A DNA stretch of 64,000 nucleotides from an uncultured Eubacteriales bacterium (GCA_902775345.1 CACYLW010000008.1:1-64000); one strand, 5' to 3'; shown: positions 8,869 through 15,980, counted from the stretch's first letter. Made by a program: numbers and translations. The notes: generated by a model from the sequence alone, not told the origin.

Positions 8869-8959
8869 TATTTATCCCTTTCTCCTCAGTTTTCAACCAT
8901 AGGTATGGTAAGCCTAAGCGCAGTCGACTTGAATGGGCAGTTTGAAAAGCCTGTCGCAT

Positions 8960-8979
8960 TTTTGGGCAAATTCGCAAAA
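8960..8979. promoter_or_regulatory. Candidate TetR operator between mmpL and tetR
   Basis: TTTTGGGCAAATTCGCAAAA is an imperfect 20-bp palindrome with perfect TTTTG/CAAAA outer arms. It lies in the 163-bp divergent intergenic region. Its position suits autoregulation and repression of the exporter, but no close consensus is available. Confidence 0.4.
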
Positions 8980-9031
8980 TTGTCTGACTTTCGCATGCAA
9001 ATGGGTTAGAATTGTCTGAGGAGGATTAGTT

Positions 9032-9598
9032 ATGTCGAACAGTAAGATTACAGCGCGCGCCATACAGGATGCTTTTCTCGCGGAGCTGAACGATAGGCCG
9101 CTTTCGAAGATCAGTGTTAAGGATATTTCGGACAGATGCGGCATCAACCGCAACACCTTTTATTATCATTATGATAATGTGCCTGATTTGCTTGAGAAAT
9201 TATGTCAGGGCGAACTCGATAACATCGTGGCTCAGTATCCGAGTTTCAGCTCTGTCGAAGAGTGCCTCGGAGCCGCCATGCGGCTTGCCAACGAACATAA
9301 GAAAGCCATCCATCATATCTACTACTCCGCAAGCCGCGAGACTTATATTTCTTCGCTTTGGAGAATCTGCGATTATGTAATCTCCAAATATGCCGACACC
9401 GCATTTCCCGACATCCCGATTTCGGACAAGGACAGGGAGCTCTTTATCAGATATCACAAATGCGCATGCTTCGGTCTCATAGTGGACTGGATAGGTTCGG
9501 GCATGGATGATTCGTATGCGGAAGGGATCTCCAGAATTTTTGAACTAAAAAAAGGAAGCGAGGATCTCATAATCAAGAACGCCATCGCTTCCTACTGA
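9032..9598 (+). CDS. TetR/AcrR-family transcriptional regulator
   Basis: The protein is 188 aa. Residues about 8-55 form a TetR HTH: S-K-I-S-V-K-D-I-S-D-R-C-G-I-N-R-N-T-F-Y-Y-H-Y carries the recognition helix and the hallmark F-Y-Y-H-Y. The C-terminal helical domain (about 75-180) is the ligand and dimer domain, close in style to the DhaS/TetR_C_8 group. GAGGAGG lies before the ATG. Its divergent position implies control of the MMPL and heptad-repeat operon. Effectors cannot be predicted. Confidence 0.85.
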   Translation: MSNSKITARAIQDAFLAELNDRPLSKISVKDISDRCGINRNTFYYHYDNVPDLLEKLCQGELDNIVAQYPSFSSVEECLGAAMRLANEHKKAIHHIYYSASRETYISSLWRICDYVISKYADTAFPDIPISDKDRELFIRYHKCACFGLIVDWIGSGMDDSYAEGISRIFELKKGSEDLIIKNAIASY

Positions 9599-9606
9599 TC
9601 ATCTGC

Positions 9607-10196
9607 CTATTTCAGGGTGATTTTCATGTATTTTTTCTTGCCTTTTTGGAGGACGAGTTCGCCGTTTTCGAAGTCGGCCTCGGTGACCGCATATCTCTTG
9701 TCGGTGATCTGAGTGCCGTTGATGCGGGCACCACCGCCCTGGATGGTGCGGTAGGCTTCGCTCGTCGAAGGCTCGAGGCCGACTTCCTTTCCGTGAACGA
9801 GCTTGGTGACCTCGAAAGCGAGTATCTCCTTGGCTTTGTTGATCTCTGCACCCTCGAGAGCCGACAGTCTGTTAACCTCATCCATCGGGAGGAAGGTCAG
9901 CATGCGGAGGCACTTGTTTACATCAGCATCCGCGACATTTCTCCAGTACTGAAAGAAGTCATATACGGAGCACTTGCTCTCGTCGAGCCAGAGCGCACCT
10001 TTCTGAGTCTTACCCATCTTGATGCTTTCGCTTGTGGTCAGAAGCGCGACGGTCAGGCCGTATACTTCCTTACCGCAGGTCTTCCTGGTCAGGTCCACGC
10101 CGGCGATAATATTGGACCACTGGTCATTGCCTCCGAACTGAGCCTTGAGATCGAAGTCGCGCGCCATAACCATGAAGTCATATGCCTGTATACCGA
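9607..10196 (-). pseudogene. tyrS: Tyrosyl-tRNA synthetase, 3' half only
   Basis: The sequence encodes the C-terminal part of TyrRS: Q-A-Y-D-F, the tyrosine-pocket G-G-N-D-Q-W-S-N-I, a KMSKS-type loop (I-K-M-G-K-T) and the C-terminal S4-like RNA-binding region. About the first 190 residues, including the HIGH-type motif and most of the active site, are absent. Upstream of the Q-A-Y-D-F codons the homology switches to a TnsA-like gene remnant at about 10,186-10,196. The fragment cannot encode an active synthetase, so an intact tyrS must exist elsewhere. It may be island cargo or displaced chromosomal DNA. Confidence 0.8.
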
Positions 10197-10276
10197 TCCA
10201 GCAGTCCATCACCTTCAACTGCCTCAAACGGCACATTGCATCTGAACTCTGTGATATCCTCTCGCCCTTTGCTCAT
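10178..10276 (-). pseudogene. TnsA-like gene remnant fused to the tyrS fragment
   Basis: A 32-codon frame reads REDITEFRCNVPFE (residues 5-18) and later D-R-Y-T. The intact gene at 14047-14403 has REDISEFRCNVPFE and E-R-Y-T at the same spacing. The frame ends where tyrS begins, overlapping it in another frame. It shows that the outer island once carried the same TnsA-like gene near its guaA-proximal end. Confidence 0.65.
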
Positions 10277-10375
10277 GGCGTGCTGCTCGCGCCCCTCTCT
10301 CCCCTCACACACCCCTCTCTCCAATTCTCCTTTCTTGGTTAGAGATCTCGTTACATGATCATGGCGAGAGCCTAT
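10277..10375. other. Non-coding stretch upstream of the tnsA-like remnant
   Basis: The minus strand carries a purine-rich tract (GGGAGAGAGGGG) and no recognisable gene. The purine tract may belong to the lost 5' part of the TnsA-like gene, but alignment is not clear. Confidence 0.3.
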
Positions 10376-10617
10376 GCGCGGAGTTCCTGAAACAAAGTGT
10401 TTTCAACGGTTTGAAGTTGGATTGATTTCTCTTCACCAAGATCGATTCGAGTTCCGGGCCGAGACTGTCGGCCGGAAATCGGTCGATAAAAAAAGACCTT
10501 AGGAGAGAAAGGTACTCTCTCCTAAAGTCTTAGGTTATTGACTGATTTATGGCTTAGGTAGGATATTGTTTTTTGCCTTTTAGCCGCTAATCAATGTTGC
10601 CTCGTGACATCTCTTCT
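10376..10617. repeat. Island proximal end, copy 1 (diverged duplicate of 14755-15007)
   Basis: Shared blocks in the same order as copy 2 include a CCTGAAAC/TCTGAAAC block, GGTTTGAAGTTGGA, CTCTTCAC, a C-GAGACT-C block, GAAATCGG, a strong hairpin, a TGATTTATG/TAATTTATG block and TGCCTCGT just before the att-like site. Overall similarity is partial but collinear over about 240 bp. No reading frame is shared. Confidence 0.65.
10493..10531. other. Long hairpin in proximal end copy 1
   Basis: AGACCTTAGGAGAGA (10494-10508) pairs with TCTCTCCTAAAGTCT (10516-10530) with one mismatch and a 7-base loop, after a run of seven A. An equivalent hairpin with different bases sits at 14883-14924. It could be a terminator insulating the island end or part of a structured RNA. 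Confidence 0.6.
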
Positions 10618-10630
10618 CTATTCGAATTCT
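10618..10630. repeat. att-like site C between the two islands
   Basis: CTATTCGAATTCT matches CTATTCGAACTCT of sites A and B at 12 of 13 positions. The minus strand reads ...E-E-F-E-stop at the same place as the guaA stop. It is flanked on the high-coordinate side by the end of the inner island and on the low-coordinate side by the proximal end of the outer island. Confidence 0.5.
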
Positions 10631-10710
10631 TCAAGGGTTTCCATGATAACGGGTTCAAATGCGATTAATATAGGCTTTCTAAGCCTCCTCAGCAACTTAT
10701 TTCGCCTTGT
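10618..10710 (-). pseudogene. C-terminal remnant reading into att-like site C
   Basis: A 30-codon frame opens after a TGA at 10711-10713 and reads RRNKLLRRLRKP, then E-P-V-I-M-E-T-L-E-E-F-E-stop. No family is recognised. As at site A, the leftmost frame of the island runs into the att-like repeat and borrows its E-F-E-stop. Confidence 0.35.
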
Positions 10711-10713
10711 TCA

Positions 10714-11009
10714 TAGGGTTTTGAAAGCTTTTAGTATCAAATTAGTATCACTCCATATATCAATTTGTTGAACAATTTCTATCCCTGAATTCCAATCTCT
10801 TCAACAATCGCTATTTTGAAGCAATTATCATATATGCTGATTGCTGTGCTTTGCATTACGGAATCTCCTGCTGCAGATCAAGTCATGTAAATAATTCTTT
10901 TCACTTTAACTACGTTTAAGGAAGTAACGTTACACTATACTTGTCAAACGAAATAGACAAAACTTTTCTTCATAATAAACCTTCCATATAAATACCTAAA
11001 ATACCAATG
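10714..11009. other. AT-rich stretch without a recognisable gene
   Basis: About 300 bp with stops in all frames and no clear promoter. A short palindrome GTAACGTTAC at about 10925-10934 is the only local structure I see. Confidence 0.4.
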
Positions 11010-11050
11010 ACAATAACAGCTCTGTCAGAGAAACACTCTCGGCAGAGCTG
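11010..11050 (-). terminator. Intrinsic terminator after the transporter remnant
   Basis: On the minus strand CAGCTCTG...CAGAGCTG (11043-11050 with 11017-11024) forms a stem extended by GAGA/TCTC, followed by TTATTGTCATT. It lies 27 bases beyond the stop at 11077. Confidence 0.55.
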
Positions 11051-11076
11051 CTGTCATTTTAGTCCCAAAGCCTTTG

Positions 11077-11385
11077 TTATGCCCACGCAGCCATTATACC
11101 TGCGAATACTACTGATACTACTGATACCGAAACCATTCCTGCGATAATCATCTTAGGTACGAGATGTTTCTTGAGCATTTCGACTTCTTCTTCGCTTTCA
11201 CCAACAGCGTTGGCAACTTCTGTAGGAACTATGAGTGTTCCCGGGAATCCGAAAAGTGCAGTTACGCCAAGTACAAATGACATGTACCAACTCTCTCCAA
11301 GAAGCTTTCCAACAAGGATACTTGGTCCTACGTTGCTAAAGGTTCCCTGATTGCCAAACTTCTCCTGAATAAACGGAAGAGCAAA
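11077..11385 (-). pseudogene. Membrane transporter C-terminal fragment
   Basis: The frame encodes about 100 residues with two hydrophobic spans around G-P-S-I-L-V-G-K-L-L and M-I-I-A-G-M-V-S-V-S-V-V, linked by a G-F-P-G-T-L-I-V-P-T-E-V loop and an acidic stretch. It resembles the end of an integral-membrane transporter whose family I cannot name. Homology begins where the hsdR frame loses its own sequence (about 11385), so the 5' part was lost in the same rearrangement. The ATG at 11400 lies within hsdR sequence and is not a real start. Confidence 0.5.
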
Positions 11386-13822
11386 ACTTATATCTTTCAT
11401 CTGCTGTCAGCTTGTTATATCTATCAGCAACAGGTTTGAGCACACTGGTCATCCGGCCCATTGCTTTTGAATCCTGTTTGTTATAGCTGAAGTATTCAGC
11501 AGCAAAAGCATCGATATCAGCATCGGAGTATACTGAGTATCCGCGCAAATCATGCTGCACCTGATAGAGCAGATCAGTGTTGACTTCACTTTCCAGCATT
11601 GTTTCCTGATAAAATGGCTGGAAAGCTTCCTGAATGTCCTCCTGCTTATTTATAAAGTCCAGTACAAAGGTATCCGTTTTGCCTGGGTAAGTTCTGTTCA
11701 GACGTGACAATGTCTGGACTGCTTTGACACCCTTGAGTTTCTTGTCCACTATCATGGTATGAAGCAGCGGCTCATCAAATCCCGTCTGATACTTCTCAGC
11801 CACCACAAGGACATTGAAGTTTTCATGGAATTCAGTCTTTGTCTGGGATTCTCCAATATGGCTGCCATCTTTGCGGACGTTCAGCTTCGGTTCTGTATAT
11901 TCTTCTCCTCCGTCATTTACAGAGCCCGAGAATGCAACCAGAAGGTCGATATCCTTATATCCCTTCTCCTCAATATATCGTTTGCATTCCTTAAAATATC
12001 GAACTGCTGCAAGACGGGATGACGTAATGACCATCATTTTCCCTCTGCCGCCTATCTTGAATCGGGTTGTTTCCATATAGGTTTCAACGATGATCTGTGC
12101 TTTCTGGCTGATGTTATAAGGATGTAGTTCTTCGAACTTTCTGATGACCTTTGCCGCTCTGCTGCTTGGAACATCAGGATTGTCTTCAATCGTCTTGGCG
12201 ATCCTAAAGCAAGTGTCATAGGTCATGTAGTTCTGAAGAACATCCAGAATGAAGCCTTCTTCAATGGCCTGTCTCATGCTGTAGATATGGAACGGATGGA
12301 AGCTACCATCCGGATATTCAGTTCCAAACATCTCCAAAGTCGTTCCCTTCGGAGTCGCTGTAAAAGCAAAGAATGAAAGGTTCTTATGCCTGCCGTGAGT
12401 GATCATCTCCTGAACAAGCTTATCAGTAGGATCGATATCTTCTTCGGCCTTGCCTTCGATTTCAGCATATTCTCTGAGGGCATCCTCTGTATCCGCGAGA
12501 GCTGCCTTGAGTTTCATGGCAGATGTTCCAGTCTGAGATGAATGCGCCTCGTCAACGATGACAGCATAATTTCTGCCCTTAGCCTCATCTACTTCCTGAT
12601 AGATGACTGGGAACTTCTGCAGCGTCGTTACGATGATGCGCACGCCAGCATTGAGGGCATCTCTGAGGTGGCCACTATTCTTATCCTCACCTATTGTCTC
12701 GACTGCTCCGAGCGTATGATCAAATCCGGAAATCGTCTCCTGCAGCTGAGCATCCAACACGGTTCTGTCGGTGACAACTACGACGCTGGAGAAGATAGGA
12801 TTATTGTCTTTATCATGCAAGGATGCCAGGCGATACGCTGTCCAAGCAATAGAATTGGACTTCCCGGATCCGGCTGAATGCTGGATTAGGTAATTATGTC
12901 CTGCTCCGTTTTCGGATACATGCGCTATCATCTTCCGTACTACGTCTAGCTGATGATAACGAGGGAATATCAGAGTCTTCTTTCTGATGATCTTCTCTGT
13001 TCTATCAGGCAGCAGTTTCTTTTCTTCGACTATCTGCAGATGTATGAACTTCTGCAGAATATCCATCATGCTGTCTTTCCGGAACACTTCTTCCCAGAGG
13101 TATGCCGTCGGATAACCATTCGGATTAGGCGGGTTTCCTGCCCCACCATCATGGCCAGCACCGTTGCTGCCTTGATTGAACGGTAGGAAATAAGTATCCT
13201 TTCCAGCAAGCTTGGTAGTCATCCACACTTCGGTATGATCTACTGCAAAGTAGCCGAGGATACGCTTGTTGAATTGGAAGCAGATCTCCCGTGGATCACG
13301 GTCATACATCCACTGTTTCTTAGCATTGTCTACGGTCTGACCTGTATACTGATTTTTCAGTTCGAAAGCAAATACCGGAATACCATTAAGCGCAATAACC
13401 AAATCGACGCTCTTCTTGCTGTCGGCACTGTAATACCACTGGCGATAGCAGGCTGCATTATTCTTGGCATATAGTGCTACCGCAGTCTGATTCAGTGATG
13501 ACTCAGGCTTGAAGTAGCATACTCTGAACTTGATACCGCGATGTTTGAAGCCATGACGGAGAACTGAAACAAGGCCATACATATCACAAGCATTGTTGAA
13601 TGCCACGCAAAACTTTCGTATGGTATCGATCTTGTTTGCGTTCTCGAAGCGCGCCCACTCCTTTGGCTGAGTTCTCTGAACAAAATCGATCAGCGAATTA
13701 ATATAAAGTCCAATCTTTGGATCATAACTATCATCGCCCTTGTTATAGCCGCCAGCAGGAGATATCAAAGCTGCTTCGATATCTGTTTCAAAGCGTTTCT
13801 CTTTTGTGTCATCTATAGACAT
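11336..13822 (-). CDS. hsdR: Type I restriction enzyme R subunit, 3'-truncated
   Basis: The 828-aa frame has an N-terminal HSDR_N nuclease domain (about residues 40-220; G-I-P-V-F-A-F-E-L-K-N carries the E-x-K motif) and a superfamily 2 helicase motor with Walker A HSAGSGKS (about 316-323), DEAH box V-D-E-A-H-S-S and later motif VI-type Q-x-x-x-R-x-N-R (Q-T-L-S-R-L-N-R). AGGAGG precedes the ATG. The normal C-terminal helical domain that contacts HsdM/HsdS is missing. After Y-K-F the frame reads 15 foreign codons out of frame with the transporter remnant and stops. No hsdM or hsdS is present, so restriction is not expected. Confidence 0.8.
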   Translation of the reverse strand: MSIDDTKEKRFETDIEAALISPAGGYNKGDDSYDPKIGLYINSLIDFVQRTQPKEWARFENANKIDTIRKFCVAFNNACDMYGLVSVLRHGFKHRGIKFRVCYFKPESSLNQTAVALYAKNNAACYRQWYYSADSKKSVDLVIALNGIPVFAFELKNQYTGQTVDNAKKQWMYDRDPREICFQFNKRILGYFAVDHTEVWMTTKLAGKDTYFLPFNQGSNGAGHDGGAGNPPNPNGYPTAYLWEEVFRKDSMMDILQKFIHLQIVEEKKLLPDRTEKIIRKKTLIFPRYHQLDVVRKMIAHVSENGAGHNYLIQHSAGSGKSNSIAWTAYRLASLHDKDNNPIFSSVVVVTDRTVLDAQLQETISGFDHTLGAVETIGEDKNSGHLRDALNAGVRIIVTTLQKFPVIYQEVDEAKGRNYAVIVDEAHSSQTGTSAMKLKAALADTEDALREYAEIEGKAEEDIDPTDKLVQEMITHGRHKNLSFFAFTATPKGTTLEMFGTEYPDGSFHPFHIYSMRQAIEEGFILDVLQNYMTYDTCFRIAKTIEDNPDVPSSRAAKVIRKFEELHPYNISQKAQIIVETYMETTRFKIGGRGKMMVITSSRLAAVRYFKECKRYIEEKGYKDIDLLVAFSGSVNDGGEEYTEPKLNVRKDGSHIGESQTKTEFHENFNVLVVAEKYQTGFDEPLLHTMIVDKKLKGVKAVQTLSRLNRTYPGKTDTFVLDFINKQEDIQEAFQPFYQETMLESEVNTDLLYQVQHDLRGYSVYSDADIDAFAAEYFSYNKQDSKAMGRMTSVLKPVADRYNKLTADERYKFCSSVYSGEVWQSGNL

Positions 13823-13823
13823 A

Positions 13824-14060
13824 TTAGCCTCCTATGCCAAAAAGTTTGAAGAGCAGAAGCTCGACAAGTCCACCAAGAATTGCCCCGATAATGAGCATCA
13901 TAATGTCATCAGTAATTGTCTCGGCATCCGGAATAGATGTTGCCTCTATCCATTGAGGCATTGTGAGCTTCATGCAATCAATTACGAGAACTTCCTGTTC
14001 AGATACATCAAGTACCCTATATATCTTGTCTTGATTCTTTATTAGTTCATTTTTCTTCAT
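13824..14060 (-). CDS. TnsB-like N-terminal fragment with a foreign membrane tail
   Basis: The start at 14060 overlaps the end of the TnsA-like gene by 14 bases. Residues 1-50 (MKKNELIKNQDKIYRVLD..., then LVIDCMKLTMPQW) resemble, from memory, the first domain of clostridial TnsB-like DDE transposases, which begin with a small beta domain and a D-C-x-K-x-T-M-P-x-W motif. The HTH and DDE domains are absent. Instead the frame changes at about residue 50 to one hydrophobic helix (MMLIIGAILGGLVELLLF) and ends at G-I-G-G. I infer a deletion that joined the tnsB 5' end to the tail of another gene. The stop region supplies the hsdR Shine-Dalgarno. Function as encoded is doubtful. Confidence 0.45.
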   Translation of the reverse strand: MKKNELIKNQDKIYRVLDVSEQEVLVIDCMKLTMPQWIEATSIPDAETITDDIMMLIIGAILGGLVELLLFKLFGIGG

Positions 14061-14403
14061 CGACAACAATCCCCCAATCTGTTACACCTCTCCCGTTCCA
14101 ATAATCTTTTGACAGATCCAGTAGTCTTGACATTTTTGGTCTTGTGATGTTCTTCCTCCAAAGGCATTCACGAACCATAATCTCACCATCAACCTTTACA
14201 CAGACAAAATCGGTTGTGTACCGTTCCAGTTCATCACCTTCATCTACTTCAAACGGCACGTTACACCTGAACTCGCTTATATCCTCCCTCTTCTGAAGCA
14301 GTTTTGCGTAGGCAGTCTGTACAGCATCGTATGTTTTGCAGACCTCCGGACACTTGATGAAATGATTTTTCTCGCATCGATCCTTGATTTTTCTGTTCTT
14401 CAT
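14047..14403 (-). CDS. TnsA-like PD-(D/E)xK-type small protein
   Basis: The 118-aa protein begins MKNRKIKDRCEKNHFIKCPE. Its second half reads E-R-Y-T-T-D-F-V-C-V-K-V-D-G-E-I-M-V-R-E-C and ends in S-K-D-Y-W-N-G-R-G-V-T-D-W-G-I-V. The Y-T-x-D-F ... E-x-x order and the terminal Y-W-x-x-x-G-x-x-W-G-I-V helix/strand match TnsA endonucleases of Tn7-like elements. The expected E-V-K is R-E-C here, so the catalytic Lys is replaced and activity is uncertain. It overlaps the TnsB-like frame, as tnsA/tnsB pairs often do. It is the first gene inward from the guaA-proximal end. Confidence 0.55.
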   Translation of the reverse strand: MKNRKIKDRCEKNHFIKCPEVCKTYDAVQTAYAKLLQKREDISEFRCNVPFEVDEGDELERYTTDFVCVKVDGEIMVRECLWRKNITRPKMSRLLDLSKDYWNGRGVTDWGIVVDEEK

Positions 14404-14419
14404 CGCTTCCTCCTCTTTT

Positions 14420-14586
14420 CCGGATTATCTCCCGGATTTTGATTTGATTTCCCGGATTTTGTTCCGGATTTTCAATATCCGGCCGGATTTTGAAAATAAT
14501 CCGGGTTATCAAAATAATGAGATAACTTGACAAACCATTGAAATCACTGCATCAGAGCCACACTCAGATACTGTTCCCGGATTTTG
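14420..14586. repeat. Array of CCGGATTTTG-type direct repeats upstream of the TnsA-like gene
   Basis: CCGGATT occurs in direct orientation at about 14420, 14432, 14452, 14464, 14483 and 14577, four or five times as CCGGATTTTG or close to it. One inverted AATCCGGG lies at about 14498-14505. Repeats of this kind could be transposase- or replication-protein-binding sites, or operators of the tnsA-like promoter they surround. Confidence 0.65.
14505..14533 (-). promoter_or_regulatory. Candidate promoter of the TnsA-like gene
   Basis: On the minus strand TTGTCA (14528-14533) and GATAAC (14505-14510) are spaced by 17 bp, about 100 bp before the ATG at 14403. It lies inside the CCGGATTTTG array, so bound protein could control it. 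Confidence 0.45.
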
Positions 14587-14722
14587 TTCTGGAAATCATA
14601 CTATGTCCTTGTGTAACGCTCTCTATCCTGTGATGTAACTTTTGTTATCGTCTCTTAACAAGAATTTGGTACATCTTTCACGTACCGATATTTCTTACTA
14701 AACTTCTGTGTACCTAACCCAT
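14587..14722. other. Island end interior without a gene
   Basis: No coding frame or clear structure is visible. It separates the CCGGATTTTG array from the palindrome and the conserved proximal end. Confidence 0.4.
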
Positions 14723-14752
14723 TATTTCTAACGGTATATACCGTTAGAAATA
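14723..14752. repeat. Perfect 30-bp palindrome
   Basis: The arms TATTTCTAACGGTAT and ATACCGTTAGAAATA are exact complements with no loop. It has no T-tract beyond the stem, so an operator, cruciform or recombinase-binding site fits better than a terminator. No copy is visible in the outer island. Confidence 0.8.
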
Positions 14753-14754
14753 AA

Positions 14755-15007
14755 ACGCGCGCGTCGCACAGAAGCTCTGAAACGAAGTAATTCCAATGGT
14801 TTGATGTTGGAAGCATATCTCTTCACGGGTCCTTTTATGAGTCTCGGGGCGAGACTACGTGGCAGAAATCGGCCAAGAAAAAAAGGACTTGGGGAGAGAG
14901 AAAGTACTCTCTCCAAAAGTCCTTGGTTTGTTGGCTAATTTATGCCTTTGGGACGATATTAATTATTGCCCCTTACGCTATTAAACACTGCCTCGTATCA
15001 GTTTTGC
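14755..15007. repeat. Island proximal end, copy 2 (next to guaA)
   Basis: This is the non-coding end of the inner island, collinear with 10376-10617. The two copies share spaced blocks and the hairpin position and end at the same distance from the att-like site. The high divergence implies that the islands were separate arrivals and not a recent duplication. Confidence 0.65.
14883..14924. other. Long hairpin in proximal end copy 2
   Basis: AAGGACTT (14883-14890) pairs with AAGTCCTT (14917-14924), and GGAGAGAG (14893-14900) with CTCTCTCC (14907-14914), broken by one GG/AA internal mismatch. Its bases differ from the hairpin at 10493-10531, yet both helices are maintained. Confidence 0.6.
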
Positions 15008-15027
15008 ACTATTCGAACTCTATTGTG
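15008..15027. repeat. att-like site B at the guaA stop codon
   Basis: ACTATTCGAACTCTATTGTG covers the last codons and stop of guaA. It matches site A at 2942-2961 except for one base. The 3' end of guaA is a known insertion point for genomic islands in several Firmicutes. Confidence 0.6.
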
Positions 15028-15980
15028 CTTACCGGTTTATCCGAGATGTCCCACATTACTCTGTTGACTCCCGGTACTGTAGCGATAATACGGTCTCTCA
15101 TCCTCTTCAGCATGTCCCAAGGGATCTCCACCGACTCTGCTGTAACGGCATCTACTGTGTTGATTGCCCTGATGATGACCGGCCATCCCATGTATCTCTT
15201 TCCGTCCTTGATTCCTGTCGACTGCATGTCAGGAATGACTGCGAAGTACTGCCAAGGAACATTCTCCATCTTGCCGATCTCTTCTCTTACGATGGCGTCT
15301 GCCTCTCTGAGAGCCTCGAGTCTGTCTCTTGTGATGGCTCCCGTGCATCTTACGCCGAGTCCCGGGCCAGGGAACGGCTGTCTGTAGACCATGCTGTCAG
15401 GAAGTCCGAGAGCTGAGCCGACTACTCTTACTTCGTCCTTGTAAAGCAGCTTTACAGGCTCTACGAGTTCAAACTGAAGGTCTTCAGGAAGTCCGCCGAC
15501 ATTATGATGAGCTTTTACTCCGTCGGATTCGAGAATGTCAGGATAGATGGTTCCCTGTCCGAGGAATGCGATGCCGTCGAGTTTTGCCGCTTCTTCTGCG
15601 AACACGTCGATGAACTCCTTGCCGATGATCTTGCGCTTTGTTTCAGGATCGTCCACTCCTGCAAGCTTGTCGAGGAATCTGTCAACAGCGTCAACGTAGA
15701 TGAGGTTTGCTCCGAGCTCTTCCCTGAACACCTTGATCACCATTTCAGGCTCGCCCTTGCGGAGAAGTCCGTGGTTTACATGAACGCAGACCAGATTGTC
15801 GCCGATGGCCTTGATCAGCAGCGCAGCTACTACACTCGAGTCAACGCCTCCGGACAGAGCAAGAAGGACCTTCTTGTCTCCAACCTGTGCCTTGATCTCG
15901 GCGAGCTGCTCCTCGATGAATTTGTCAGCGAGTGCACGTGTTGTGATACGTTCCATTGTTTCCGGTCTGATGTCTGCCAT
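15009..15980 (-). CDS. guaA: GMP synthase, ATP-pyrophosphatase subunit without glutaminase domain
   Basis: This enzyme adenylates XMP and aminates it to GMP. The 323-aa protein has the PP-loop L-S-G-G-V-D-S-S (about residues 43-50), the G-Q-G-T-I-Y-P-D segment and the C-terminal dimerisation domain with R-Q-P-F-P-G-P-G-L and the final P-V-S-T-I-E-F-E. Usual bacterial GuaA is about 515 aa because a class I glutaminase domain precedes the synthetase. Here that domain is absent and the ATG at 15980 has its own GGAGG, so this is a stand-alone subunit as in archaeal-type split enzymes. No glutaminase partner is seen in the window. It follows guaB by 42 bases. Its 3' end is the proposed island insertion site. 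Confidence 0.92.
   Translation of the reverse strand: MADIRPETMERITTRALADKFIEEQLAEIKAQVGDKKVLLALSGGVDSSVVAALLIKAIGDNLVCVHVNHGLLRKGEPEMVIKVFREELGANLIYVDAVDRFLDKLAGVDDPETKRKIIGKEFIDVFAEEAAKLDGIAFLGQGTIYPDILESDGVKAHHNVGGLPEDLQFELVEPVKLLYKDEVRVVGSALGLPDSMVYRQPFPGPGLGVRCTGAITRDRLEALREADAIVREEIGKMENVPWQYFAVIPDMQSTGIKDGKRYMGWPVIIRAINTVDAVTAESVEIPWDMLKRMRDRIIATVPGVNRVMWDISDKPVSTIEFE

Noticed and set aside
9550-9592. Terminator from the GGAAGCGA/TCGCTTCC repeat at the end of tetR
   Set aside because: The loop of more than 20 bases and lack of a T-tract make it weak, and it lies within the coding sequence.
9607-10236. Complete short TyrRS starting at 10236
   Set aside because: The first 17 residues are the wrong frame of a TnsA-like remnant, and the HIGH half is absent.
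11077-11400. Complete 107-aa membrane protein starting at 11400
   Set aside because: The first codons lie inside hsdR sequence and the homologous part starts near 11385, so it is a truncated transporter.
14261-14533. 90-codon frame overlapping the TnsA-like gene
   Set aside because: It is out of frame with the TnsA-like gene and its N-terminus is translated from the CCGGATTTTG repeats.
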